A stretch of 23,955 nucleotides of DNA from a virus, in the IMG/VR virus record IMGVR_UViG_3300017763_000187, positions 1 through 23,955 of that record; one strand, given 5' to 3'. Below are positions 1 to 8,308 of the stretch, in pieces (position 1 is the first letter of the stretch; every line of letters begins with the position of its first letter). The notes under the pieces were generated by a model. The model did no database searches. It had not been told where the DNA came from and was given only the letters and a program-made list of their open reading frames with translations. Both the position numbers and the translations under genes were made by a program.

Positions 1-1556
1 CAGTAAATGAAACATCGCTTTTATCTGAAGCTGCTACAGGTAACGTGACCTCTGATACTGCAATTGCGCTTTCTGTGGGAGAATTAGTGCGTGTAGCCTC
101 CGGAGGCGGATCAACGTCTCTCGTCATAGTACGCGGTCTTTTTGGAACCTCCGACGTAGACCACTTCAATGGAGAAGCCGTATTAGCGGTAGGCAACGCA
201 AGCGCATCCAACGATTACGTTGGTTGGGGCGAGGCTGTTAATCAAGACGCGGCAAACCCTGATAGCACTTTAAGAATCTGGTCCCAAGATAATTTTGGAG
301 AGAACCTTCTGCATAATGACCGCAACGGCGGTATCTTTTTCTGGGACAGGCAGAAGTATGCCACGACTACGGGTTATAGGTCCGAGAACCTTGCGACTTT
401 AACGGACATAGCGGGTAACGCTGTGACCAAAACTTCTGTTCCAACCCGTGCCCTTCAGATCATGCTTTCGGACAGAGACAGGCATGTAATTGCTTTTGGG
501 TGTGATGGGCTGGGTTCTAGTTCTACGGATGTAGACGGTAACGGTATAGTTGACCCTCTATTAATCCGGTTTAGCAGTAGTGAAAACCCTGTTCAGTGGT
601 ATCCTACTGCATCTAACAGCGCGGGTGACTTACGGATTAGCTCGGGCTCTACCATTATTCAAGCTTTAGAAACTCGACAACAAATACTTGTGTTTACGGA
701 TGTTTCTGTACACGCGATGCAGTTTTTAGGTGCCCCTTTCACCTTTGGAATTAATCTTATTTCTGAAAACATCACTATAGCGAGTCCTAAAGCGGCTGTA
801 GCTATCGATGACGGTGTGTTTTGGATGGGGACAGCGGAGTTTTATATTTATTCGGGCGCAGTACAGAAAATACCGTGTACGGTCCGCGACTTTGTTTTTA
901 ACAACATGAATGAGGAACAACGAGAGAAGGTAATTGCGGGAGCAAATGTATCCTTTTCGGAAGTGTGGTGGTTTTATCCGTCGGACACTGTGACAAACGG
1001 TGTTTTAAACACTGAAAATGATCGTTATGTGGTTTATAATTTTCTGGAGAAAGTGTGGTTTACTGGAACCTTAAACAGGTCAGCTTGGCTAGACAGGGGT
1101 ATTTCCACATTACCCTTAGCTACGTCCGATACAAACTATCTGTACAACCACGAAACGGGGTCTGCCTTTTCTGATGACCTAAGTGCTGAAAGCTTTATTA
1201 CCTCGGGTGAAATAAGTATTTCAGAGGGCAATCAGTTTTCCTTTATCCGGCGAGTTATTCCTGACATTAACTTTCGGTCTAAAACCACTGTGACTTCCTT
1301 AGATTTTATTTTAACGGTAAAGGACTTTCCGGGGCAAGCTTTCTTAGACCCTAGTACTAGCCCCGAAACACCGTTAAGCTCGTCCACTAACGCTATTCAA
1401 AAAACGTCAACAACTCCGATTGATCAGTACACCAACCAATACTTTACGCGTCTAAGGGGTAGAAGCTTTAGTTTTAAGGTTACCTCTACGGACGAGAACG
1501 TGCTTTGGAGACTAGGCGTTCCGCGCATTGAAATACGTCCAGATGGAAGAAGATAA
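1..1556 (+). CDS. Tail-hub / packaged-DNA stabilisation-like virion protein (5' end missing)
   Basis: The frame is open from the first complete codon at base 3 to the TAA at 1554-1556, so the gene starts left of the window. The GTG at 45 has no visible ribosome binding site and is unlikely to be the true start. At least 518 residues are present. The sequence is rich in beta strand, with Trp- and Tyr-rich blades such as VWWFYP, YNFLEKVW and GVFWMGTAEFYIY, which suits a beta-propeller. In podophages of this type, a protein like this after the head genes is the tail hub or gp10-like stabilisation protein that closes the portal channel after packaging. That assignment rests on general resemblance and on its position ahead of the internal virion proteins. 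A receptor-binding or other tail protein cannot be excluded. Its stop overlaps the next start (TAATG). Confidence 0.55.
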   Translation, partial: VNETSLLSEAATGNVTSDTAIALSVGELVRVASGGGSTSLVIVRGLFGTSDVDHFNGEAVLAVGNASASNDYVGWGEAVNQDAANPDSTLRIWSQDNFGENLLHNDRNGGIFFWDRQKYATTTGYRSENLATLTDIAGNAVTKTSVPTRALQIMLSDRDRHVIAFGCDGLGSSSTDVDGNGIVDPLLIRFSSSENPVQWYPTASNSAGDLRISSGSTIIQALETRQQILVFTDVSVHAMQFLGAPFTFGINLISENITIASPKAAVAIDDGVFWMGTAEFYIYSGAVQKIPCTVRDFVFNNMNEEQREKVIAGANVSFSEVWWFYPSDTVTNGVLNTENDRYVVYNFLEKVWFTGTLNRSAWLDRGISTLPLATSDTNYLYNHETGSAFSDDLSAESFITSGEISISEGNQFSFIRRVIPDINFRSKTTVTSLDFILTVKDFPGQAFLDPSTSPETPLSSSTNAIQKTSTTPIDQYTNQYFTRLRGRSFSFKVTSTDENVLWRLGVPRIEIRPDGRR

Positions 1557-1723
1557 TGGCATCAAGTAACCCTCTACCGTTTTTTCCCACGCCACCTGAC
1601 GAGTACAGCCAAGAGTATTTAAATGAGGTGGTTCGATCTTTTTCTGTGTTTTTGAACCAATTCAACAACACGCAACAAGTAGTTGAAGATGAACCAACTG
1701 CTCTAAGTTGGTTTATGGGCTGA
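1556..1723 (+). CDS. Small conserved virion-module protein, 55 aa
   Basis: This short gene is easy to miss. Its ATG at 1556-1558 shares one base with the stop of the upstream gene, and its TGA at 1721-1723 shares one base with the next ATG. Both junctions suggest translational coupling inside the virion operon. The product begins MASSNPLPFFPTPPDEYS and is acidic, with a Pro/Phe-rich N-terminus followed by a predicted helix around residues 19-40. I recognise no catalytic motif or transmembrane segment. The coupling on both sides and the exact tiling between neighbours are the evidence that it is real. It may be a minor structural or assembly protein, but no function can be read from the sequence. 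Confidence 0.7.
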   Translation: MASSNPLPFFPTPPDEYSQEYLNEVVRSFSVFLNQFNNTQQVVEDEPTALSWFMG

Positions 1724-2046
1724 TGGCTAATACATACATAAATGCAAAAGCGGTCCTTGCGACAAATCTTGAAACTACGCTGTATACGTGCGCCCCGTTT
1801 TCTACAGCGGTGGTAAAGTCAATTTTAGTTTGTGAGGTTAGTAATAGTGGAGATACTTTAACTCTTAAAGTATCCGACTCTTCGGGCACCGATTTTTCCC
1901 TGTTTGATGTAAAGGCTATTGCAGGTCACGCAACTGTGGAACTATTAACGGCACCGCTTGTAATTCAAGCCGATGAAATCTTAAAGGTCACGGCAGGGGC
2001 GGCAAACAGGTTGCACATTGTAGCTAGTATTTTGGAGATTTCCTGA
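1723..2046 (+). CDS. Small beta-sandwich virion protein
   Basis: The product is 107 aa and starts MANTYINAKAVLATN. I place the start at the ATG 1723-1725, which overlaps the TGA of the 55-aa gene. The longer in-frame version from TTG at 1708 would run into that gene and has no Shine-Dalgarno sequence. The protein alternates short hydrophobic strands with Gly/Asn/Ser turns, ends VASILEIS, and has no signal peptide or membrane helix. Small all-beta proteins of this kind, with an early Tyr-Thr-x-Pro-type turn and a late ELL...EILKV pair, are common in the structural operons of marine podophages. They are usually annotated only as structural. A decoration, head-tail or fibre-attachment role is possible but unproven. 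Confidence 0.6.
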   Translation: MANTYINAKAVLATNLETTLYTCAPFSTAVVKSILVCEVSNSGDTLTLKVSDSSGTDFSLFDVKAIAGHATVELLTAPLVIQADEILKVTAGAANRLHIVASILEIS

Positions 2047-2048
2047 TA

Positions 2049-3629
2049 ATGTACGGTCAAAGGGGCGATGTAATGCAAGAACAAATGTATTTTCCCGAAG
2101 GTGGTGTGGGGTCTTTCTTAACCTCTAACATGGATGAGATGCCCGACAACGTAATTGCGTTTGGTCAGCCTCGCGGAATTAACTCTATGGGCGAAGTGGC
2201 AAACCGCATGGCTCAGATGGGTCGTAACGGTGACACGGAACTGGCTCACGTTAATCGTGACGAGATTATTATAGACCGGAACATGGCCCGCGATCCGCGG
2301 ATCAGGAACGCTGTTGCGGAGGTTTTTAGTGACAATGACATGGATATGGCGCGTTATACGGTTGGCAACGCGGCTAATTCAATCAATCCTTACACGGGTC
2401 AGCGCGAGTTCTTTTTAAAGAAGCTAATTAAGGGTGTTAAGAAGATAGTTAAGGCGGTTGCGCCGATTGTTATTCCGGCAGCAATGAACGTTTTATTTCC
2501 GGGCATGGGCGCGATTGTGGGCGGTTTTGTCGGGTCGGGTGTTACATCTTTAGCTATGGGCAATAGTTTTAAGGACAGTTTAAAAGCGGGTCTTGTGGGT
2601 GGCGCGATGGGCGGCATCATGCAGGGCTTTAAGAACGTGAGCGCGGGAACTCCCAAAGACTTCTTTTCTAGTAAGGGTCAGTTTAGGGGTTCCAAGAACT
2701 TTGGTATGTTTGAGAGAAACCGCGCCAAAATTGGCGACCAACGCAAAGAAGTTTTAAGCAGGTTAGGTTTCGGAGATGGTGCCAAGGATGGACCGGGTTA
2801 TGTAACCTCGGATAAGCTAGACCCTCTTGGCTTTAATCCCAAAGGCACGGCGGCAAGAGCAGCAGGGTATAAGCCAAAAGAATACAGCTTTGAAAACCTT
2901 TATGATGTTCCTGTTATTGATCCCAAAAATACAGCGGGGGAGTATGAAGCCTACATAGACGCAAATAACCCTAATGCTGTACAACGCAGGCAACCTCCCG
3001 TGGAGCTTCCCGAGGACGGCGGCATGTTTAGTTTTAAACGCCCAGAAATGACTCCGGCTGACCAACGTAAATACTTAATGCAAGCGGGCTATAAGCCAGA
3101 AAATCAAGCCGTTTTCAACGAACAATTAAAAAATCTCAGCAACAAGTACGACGGGGGATATAAGCTAGGTAAGATAGCTGGCGTTGCCGCCCTTGCCGCG
3201 CCTGCCTTTGGTTTAATGGACCCCATACCACAGAAAGAACCCGAGCCCCCGTTTGAAGGTGAAACAACCCAGAGCTTACTAGCGGCTAATCCATCAGCCT
3301 ATTATAGTGGGGTTGCTCCAAGCCCGTACAGACGGGCCTCTCTGTCGGATATAATGGTTCCAACAGAGGGTTCGTATCGCTACGAAGACTTTTTAACGCC
3401 TGTTCAAACCGCAGCTAGTGGTGGTGAGATGCAAAACTTCCCTCGCCGCACTGGTTACATAGGTGGCCCCGGAACCGAGACTTCCGACAGCATTCCAGCC
3501 ATGCTTTCTGACGGGGAGTTTGTAATGAACGCTAGGGCTGTCCGCGGAGCGGGTGGTGGTAGCAGGGAGCGCGGCGTTAGAAAGATGTACGATATGATGC
3601 GGGCATTTGAAGGTGGGGCGGTAGCATGA
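2049..3629 (+). CDS. Internal/ejected virion protein with tape-measure-like C-terminal motif
   Basis: The product is 526 aa. It starts at ATG 2049, two bases after the previous stop; the Met eight codons on, at 2073, is an alternative. Residues about 55-125 carry ELAHVNRDEIIID and a later NSINPYTGQREFF, both widespread in phage structural proteins. Residues about 137-194 form a Gly/Ala-rich hydrophobic stretch that could enter or cross a membrane. The middle is polar and Pro-rich. Residues 480-494 read DSIPAMLSDGEFVMN, close to the conserved tail-end motif of many siphophage tape-measure proteins, and the protein ends FEGGAVA. Position, composition and motifs suggest an internal protein released with the DNA, perhaps forming part of the ejection conduit. 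That role is inference. The stop overlaps the next start (ATGA). Confidence 0.6.
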   Translation: MYGQRGDVMQEQMYFPEGGVGSFLTSNMDEMPDNVIAFGQPRGINSMGEVANRMAQMGRNGDTELAHVNRDEIIIDRNMARDPRIRNAVAEVFSDNDMDMARYTVGNAANSINPYTGQREFFLKKLIKGVKKIVKAVAPIVIPAAMNVLFPGMGAIVGGFVGSGVTSLAMGNSFKDSLKAGLVGGAMGGIMQGFKNVSAGTPKDFFSSKGQFRGSKNFGMFERNRAKIGDQRKEVLSRLGFGDGAKDGPGYVTSDKLDPLGFNPKGTAARAAGYKPKEYSFENLYDVPVIDPKNTAGEYEAYIDANNPNAVQRRQPPVELPEDGGMFSFKRPEMTPADQRKYLMQAGYKPENQAVFNEQLKNLSNKYDGGYKLGKIAGVAALAAPAFGLMDPIPQKEPEPPFEGETTQSLLAANPSAYYSGVAPSPYRRASLSDIMVPTEGSYRYEDFLTPVQTAASGGEMQNFPRRTGYIGGPGTETSDSIPAMLSDGEFVMNARAVRGAGGGSRERGVRKMYDMMRAFEGGAVA

Positions 3630-4585
3630 CAACTACAACAACAAACTCGACAGTAATTAATCGCCAAGACCCTGCCATTGAAGCGTACAGGCTTGGGTTA
3701 TTAGGCGACGTTCAAGGTTATATTAGTCAGCAAATAGCGTCGGGAGATATGCCACCGGACTATCAGGTTGCGGGTTTGGCCCCCTCGGAACAGGCTGCAA
3801 TAGCTGCGGCTAGGTCTGGTATTGGGTCTTATCAGCCTTACATAAACCAAGGTTCCGGAACCATTGATCAGGGTCGGGCGGCTATGATGCAGGGTATTGG
3901 GTCTTTGCAGGGCACGGGTGCTATGTATGATCCAAACGCTTATGAAGCGTACATGAATCCTTACGAAGACCAAGCGGTTCAAATGGCTCTTTCTGATATT
4001 CAACGTGCGGGGGACGTTCAACGTCAGGGCGTTAAATCTCAAGCTGTTGGATCGGGAGCGTTTGGCGGTTCCCGCGGTCAACTTGCGGAGTCTGAGTTAG
4101 ATCGAAACACTATGCAGCAGCAGGCTAATACTGCGGCACAAATGCGGGCCGCGGGTTATCAAAATGCGCAACAACAAGCTATGGGCGCATTTGATTCTGC
4201 AATGGGTAGGCGACAAAACATTGGTCAACTAACGGGTCAGATGGCAACTGGTTTGGGGCAGCTAGGCATACAGCAAGCGGGTTTAGGCGAGATGGCCTCG
4301 GGCCTTGCTACGCAGGACATAAACAACCTTTTGACTACGGGAGCTACCCAGCGTGGGGTTCAACAAGCGGGTTTAGATGCTCTGCGCTTAACAAACTTGC
4401 AGCGGTATTCTCAGCCCTATCAACAGTACGGCTTCCTTTCGGACATTTATTCGGGAGTTCCAACTTCTCAGGCAACGATGACCTCCTCATCCGCGCCACA
4501 AGTTTCGCCCTTCCAAACAACCCTTGGTTTAGGTATAAGTGGATTAGCCGCCGCATCAGGCGCACAAAATGCGGGGTTATTTTAA
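3626..4585 (+). CDS. Gln/Ala-rich internal virion protein
   Basis: The product is 319 aa and starts at ATG 3626, overlapping the upstream TGA by four bases. After a Thr-rich start, residues about 30-260 are Gln-, Ala- and Gly-rich and mostly helical. A conserved-looking AFGGSRGQL lies at residues 145-153, within helices rich in Gln and Ala. The C-terminal part contains DIYSGVPTSQ and then a small hydrophobic Gly/Ala segment (LGLGISGLAAASG) before ending NAGLF. I have seen the AFGGSR helical signature and the IYSGVP segment repeatedly in podophage structural operons, where they occur in proteins thought to be internal or ejected. It could be the counterpart of T7 gp14 by place and composition, but I see no direct homology. 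The stop abuts the next ATG. Confidence 0.55.
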   Translation: MTTTTTNSTVINRQDPAIEAYRLGLLGDVQGYISQQIASGDMPPDYQVAGLAPSEQAAIAAARSGIGSYQPYINQGSGTIDQGRAAMMQGIGSLQGTGAMYDPNAYEAYMNPYEDQAVQMALSDIQRAGDVQRQGVKSQAVGSGAFGGSRGQLAESELDRNTMQQQANTAAQMRAAGYQNAQQQAMGAFDSAMGRRQNIGQLTGQMATGLGQLGIQQAGLGEMASGLATQDINNLLTTGATQRGVQQAGLDALRLTNLQRYSQPYQQYGFLSDIYSGVPTSQATMTSSSAPQVSPFQTTLGLGISGLAAASGAQNAGLF

Positions 4586-7500
4586 ATGAATCGTAGCGTA
4601 ATGAATCGTCAGATGTTTAATCAAGGCGGCTACGTTCGCCCGCAACGGATGAATTTAGGCGGACAGCCTATGATGCCGCCAGCCGGACCACCAATGGCAC
4701 CGCCGCCTATGGAAGCAGAGCAAGCTCTCGCGGGCGCGGAGATGCAGGGCCAAGAGATGGGCATGATGGCAGCGGAAGGCGTTATGCAGCAAATTGACGG
4801 CGCTCAAGACTACCAAAGCTTGATCGACGGAATACGCGGCAATCAACAGCCCCTTGAAGCGCGGTACGCGGAACTTGGCGGTATTGTTGGTGAGCAAGAC
4901 GCCATGCAGACGCCCGAGTCGGTTTTGGCACTAACGCAACCAGCCATTATGATGACGGAAGAGGGAGCGGTTAATAGCGGCATTGGTGAGCTAATGCAGG
5001 GCATAGCCGGAGATACTTCGATGGCAGGTCAGATGGGGGAGGGCGTCGGTGGTTTAATGATGGCCCAAGCGCCGGAGCCCGCGATGGAAGCTCCCATGAT
5101 GGAGGCGGGAAACACACCACCCGTAAATTTTAGGCAGGGTGGGCCCGTAGAGGTCCAAAGACTTCAAGCAGGCGGAACGCCCAGCGCCATTGATATAGCT
5201 GGTAGAGACTTGTCCAAGTATCAAGATTTTCTAAGCGGGGGTTATGACGCTCAAGCGCGGGCCGCGGAGCTTGAAGAACAGCGCAAGCTGTCTAAGTCTC
5301 AAATGCTGTTTGATATTGCTCAAACGGCTTTAAACTTTGCGGGCAACACGCAAGGCGGCTCTATTGCAGAGCGGCTGGCAAATTCGGCTGCGGCAACACA
5401 ACTTCCACAGCGGATCGGAGAACGTTCTGCGCAAATGCTTGCAGCTAAACAGGCTCAGACCGCAGAGAAGCGTCAGTTAGACATGGCGGCTAGACAGGCT
5501 GCGTTGCAGGGTGGACAAGCCGAAGTTGATTATGCGCAACAACTAGCTTTGGCTAACGCCAACAGGGCGGCTACAAAAGGCGTTTACGAAGAACTTTTTG
5601 TTATTGACGCTACAGGCAACGTAACGTCCGCGGGAAAATTTAATCGCTCAACGCCTGTTGGAGAATCTGATTATCAAGCGGCCCGAGCCGCGGGCGCTCA
5701 AACCGAATCTATTGCAACACCGCTTTTAGCCGCAGCACAGGCGGGAATGGAGCAACAGGCCAAAACACAAGCGGATATTGCGACGGGCTCATTGCCTAGA
5801 ACACTGCAAACTCTTACAAACGATGTACAATACACCTATAACGGGGTGGATTACGACGTAAAAGCGGGCGAGGCTGTTTCAGTAACCAACCCTCAGTTAC
5901 AAGCTCTTTTACAGGCGGGCGGTTTAGCAACCCCGTTTAATGAAAACTCTACGTACGTGGCTTACTATAGCACGGATAGCGTTACTCCAACACTGTTGAC
6001 ATTGATAAACGAGTCTAGCCCCGGAGGTCAGGCAAGGCTTGACGACCCTACTTTTGCACAAAACTTTACAAAAGACCCTACCGCTTATCAAGCGGCTATC
6101 GGACTTGAGAAAGACTTGAAACTTCTGGAAGCTACCGTTGGATTTGATACTAAGAAAGCCTCCACGCTGCACAGGCGTACCGTTGCTCTTGCTAAACTGG
6201 GATTTGCAGATAATCAAAAAGGCAGGGATTTAAGAAGAGACATTGCTTCTGACGCGAACGCGCTGTCCTTAGAGTTACAAGACAACACTTTTGTGTTTGG
6301 CAGAGAAAAAGGGCAGACAGAACAGGGTTACAAAATAGAGCTATTAAACTCTAAAGCTGAAATAGATAAACAAATACTTGACCTTAAAATTGCTCAAGAA
6401 AACTTTGCCCGCGAAGATAATCAAGCGGCTGATGCTGAAGCGCGTGAAGAAACCAAAGTGGCTAATATTGCAATGGCAAACCTTGAGGCAGACTTGCGTG
6501 AACGTAGCGCCGAAATTGCCGCGGGCATAAGTCTTTCAAACTCTTTGGAACTATTTGACGCCAAGTCTTTGCAAGAACTTGCAATGTTAAATGAGGGGGC
6601 CGTAAAAAAAGAGGGTTACATTAGACTTACCGCGGCATTAGGCGATGCTTCAAGAAAAGATCAAAATGTGTTTGTAAACCAACAACGCATATTCGCGGTT
6701 CTGGATCAAAAAGACTTAGCTAACGTTAAGTCCCAATTAACCGAAGACCGTAACCTTAACAACGATATGAGGGCTGCGGCGGAAAGGGTGTTGGATCGTG
6801 CCGCTGCCGCGGGCCTACAACGCAATTCTCTTCTTTCTGCGTCAACATTACAGGCGGCTAGAATAGAGTCTAGCGAGATGTTGGCTGGAAACAATTTGGC
6901 GCAACAAGCTTTGGACAAAGCTTTGGATCGTGCGGCGCGAGAAAAACTTCAGTTGGATGACCAATCGTGGCGCAAAATGATGCAGGATGCGGCAGACGAG
7001 TTAGGGTTAAGTAAACAAGCTACTCAAAACCTCTTTGATGCCGGAGAAAACACAAAGGACCGTTTGGCGCGAGAAGGGTTGCAGCTTGGTTCGCAAGAAC
7101 ATGCAACAGCAATGCAGGCAAGAGATATTGTTGCAACTGCCGCAAGGCAAACAAAAGGTATTGAGGCTACGGCGCTTCAAGGCATTTTGAATCGTGCGGC
7201 ACAAGAAACAAGGCTTTTGACGCAGGTAGAAGCCACCGCCGCGCTTCAAGACGAACGTTTAGAATTTACTGGCGACCAAAACGATCAAGATCGTGCAATA
7301 GAAGAGTTTCAAAACCTTGTGTCTAACGCCGCCACAGAACGGGGAATGGATTTAACAGAAGCGCGTGATGATGCCGCTCACGCTAGAGGCGTGGCAAGCA
7401 ACTTGTTAGAGCAACAACGCATTGATCTGTCCCGAGAAAAGTTGGACGGAGAGGTTGATTTAAAGAAGGTTGGCGTAAATGCGGATATGTTGCAGCGTTA

Positions 7501-8308
7501 TGGTCAGAACAAAACAACTCCAAAAGAAACGGCGCTGGTCAACGGCGCTATAATTGTTTGGAACTCTCCGGCAGGAGTGCGTTACAACCAAGAGGGAAAA
7601 TATTTTTCAGATAAGGACCGCAGACCGTTAACTCCAGAAATGATTTCGGCTTTAGAGGCTCGACAAGCGTTGGGTCTTACGGACTTGCCTGATGTTGAGT
7701 TTGGATCAACGGTTGTTCCTCCAAAAGAACCGTCGGCACAAGTTATACCCGAAGATGAGCAAAGTCCGTATGCTGCTTCTCTAGGAGTTCCCGACTTAGC
7801 TTTTGGGTCAGACGCGTTTTTAGTAAACTTAACTAATATTTTTACAGAATTTGCTTCTCTTGGAACGGTAGGAGCGCCTTTCAGCCCACATAAAAACGCT
7901 ATAAAAGCCGTGGAAAACTTAAACAATGAGTTTATACAGTTTTTTCAAAAAGCAAGCGAGTTGCGGGACAGCGTGTTCGCACAAAAGGAATTAAAAAGTT
8001 TGACGCCCAAACCCGCGTCTCTTTTTGTTGGGGCTGATGATGCCGAATCGGCGGCTAAAAACCTGTATTTAAGAATAAACAGCGCCGTTCAAGACATTGA
8101 ACGCGCATTAAGCAGTGAAGAAATACCGCTATCTGCTACTGGAACGGGCTCCCTTTCCGCCAAACGGCAGATGCTTGTTCCACTTAAAAAACTTAGAAAT
8201 GGCTACGCTATTCTAGCGGGCATTGACTCTCCTGCGATAAATACAGGGGAAATTGACCAAGGTGCTCTTTTAGATGACATTTATACCATTATGGAGGACG
8301 ACGACTAA
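4586..8308 (+). CDS. Large helical virion protein with 11-residue repeats
   Basis: The product is 1240 aa, starting at ATG 4586 directly after the previous stop (a second Met follows at residue 6). The N-terminus, MNRSVMNRQMFNQGGYVRP, is followed by a Met/Pro-rich stretch. A conserved-looking acidic region spans residues about 75-123 (DYQSLIDGIRG, later TPESVLALTQPAIMM). Gly-Gly motifs (FRQGGPV, RLQAGG) precede the next domain near residue 200. The centre is helical, then comes a globular part around 400-560. Residues about 600-965 form very long charged helices with hendecad periodicity, described as a separate feature. The last 250 residues look globular again. No enzyme motif is visible. 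Size, composition and position suggest an internal core or ejection protein, comparable in role to T7 gp15 or gp16. This is inference. Confidence 0.6.
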   Translation: MNRSVMNRQMFNQGGYVRPQRMNLGGQPMMPPAGPPMAPPPMEAEQALAGAEMQGQEMGMMAAEGVMQQIDGAQDYQSLIDGIRGNQQPLEARYAELGGIVGEQDAMQTPESVLALTQPAIMMTEEGAVNSGIGELMQGIAGDTSMAGQMGEGVGGLMMAQAPEPAMEAPMMEAGNTPPVNFRQGGPVEVQRLQAGGTPSAIDIAGRDLSKYQDFLSGGYDAQARAAELEEQRKLSKSQMLFDIAQTALNFAGNTQGGSIAERLANSAAATQLPQRIGERSAQMLAAKQAQTAEKRQLDMAARQAALQGGQAEVDYAQQLALANANRAATKGVYEELFVIDATGNVTSAGKFNRSTPVGESDYQAARAAGAQTESIATPLLAAAQAGMEQQAKTQADIATGSLPRTLQTLTNDVQYTYNGVDYDVKAGEAVSVTNPQLQALLQAGGLATPFNENSTYVAYYSTDSVTPTLLTLINESSPGGQARLDDPTFAQNFTKDPTAYQAAIGLEKDLKLLEATVGFDTKKASTLHRRTVALAKLGFADNQKGRDLRRDIASDANALSLELQDNTFVFGREKGQTEQGYKIELLNSKAEIDKQILDLKIAQENFAREDNQAADAEAREETKVANIAMANLEADLRERSAEIAAGISLSNSLELFDAKSLQELAMLNEGAVKKEGYIRLTAALGDASRKDQNVFVNQQRIFAVLDQKDLANVKSQLTEDRNLNNDMRAAAERVLDRAAAAGLQRNSLLSASTLQAARIESSEMLAGNNLAQQALDKALDRAAREKLQLDDQSWRKMMQDAADELGLSKQATQNLFDAGENTKDRLAREGLQLGSQEHATAMQARDIVATAARQTKGIEATALQGILNRAAQETRLLTQVEATAALQDERLEFTGDQNDQDRAIEEFQNLVSNAATERGMDLTEARDDAAHARGVASNLLEQQRIDLSREKLDGEVDLKKVGVNADMLQRYGQNKTTPKETALVNGAIIVWNSPAGVRYNQEGKYFSDKDRRPLTPEMISALEARQALGLTDLPDVEFGSTVVPPKEPSAQVIPEDEQSPYAASLGVPDLAFGSDAFLVNLTNIFTEFASLGTVGAPFSPHKNAIKAVENLNNEFIQFFQKASELRDSVFAQKELKSLTPKPASLFVGADDAESAAKNLYLRINSAVQDIERALSSEEIPLSATGTGSLSAKRQMLVPLKKLRNGYAILAGIDSPAINTGEIDQGALLDDIYTIMEDDD
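6791..7483 (+). repeat. Hendecad (11-residue) repeat array inside the 1240-aa virion protein
   Basis: Laid out in rows of 11 from residue 736 to about 966, the protein shows aligned hydrophobic columns. Column 3 is mostly Arg, Ile, Leu or Val, column 5 mostly Ala or Ser, and column 9 mostly Leu or Ala. The clearest copies start at residues 736, 780, 824 and 868, spaced exactly 44 residues (4 x 11): LDRAAAAGLQR, LDRAAREKLQL, KDRLAREGLQL and LNRAAQETRLL. A weaker copy, QDRAIEEFQNL, follows 33 residues (3 x 11) later at 901. The DNA still shows the relationship, for example around 6923 and 7055, which share GGCGCGAGAA at the same place in the unit. The period points to long, nearly straight helices. 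Confidence 0.75.

Noticed and set aside
45-47. GTG at 45 as start of the first gene
   Set aside because: The same frame is open to the window edge and no ribosome binding site precedes it, so the gene is simply cut by the window.
1708-1722. TTG start for the small beta-sandwich protein
   Set aside because: It would lie inside the 55-aa gene without a ribosome binding site; the coupled ATG at 1723 explains the junction.
3701-4081. Open frame of 126 codons on the - strand
   Set aside because: It is fully inside the 319-aa virion gene, its product has no recognisable domain, and it would interrupt an otherwise one-way operon.
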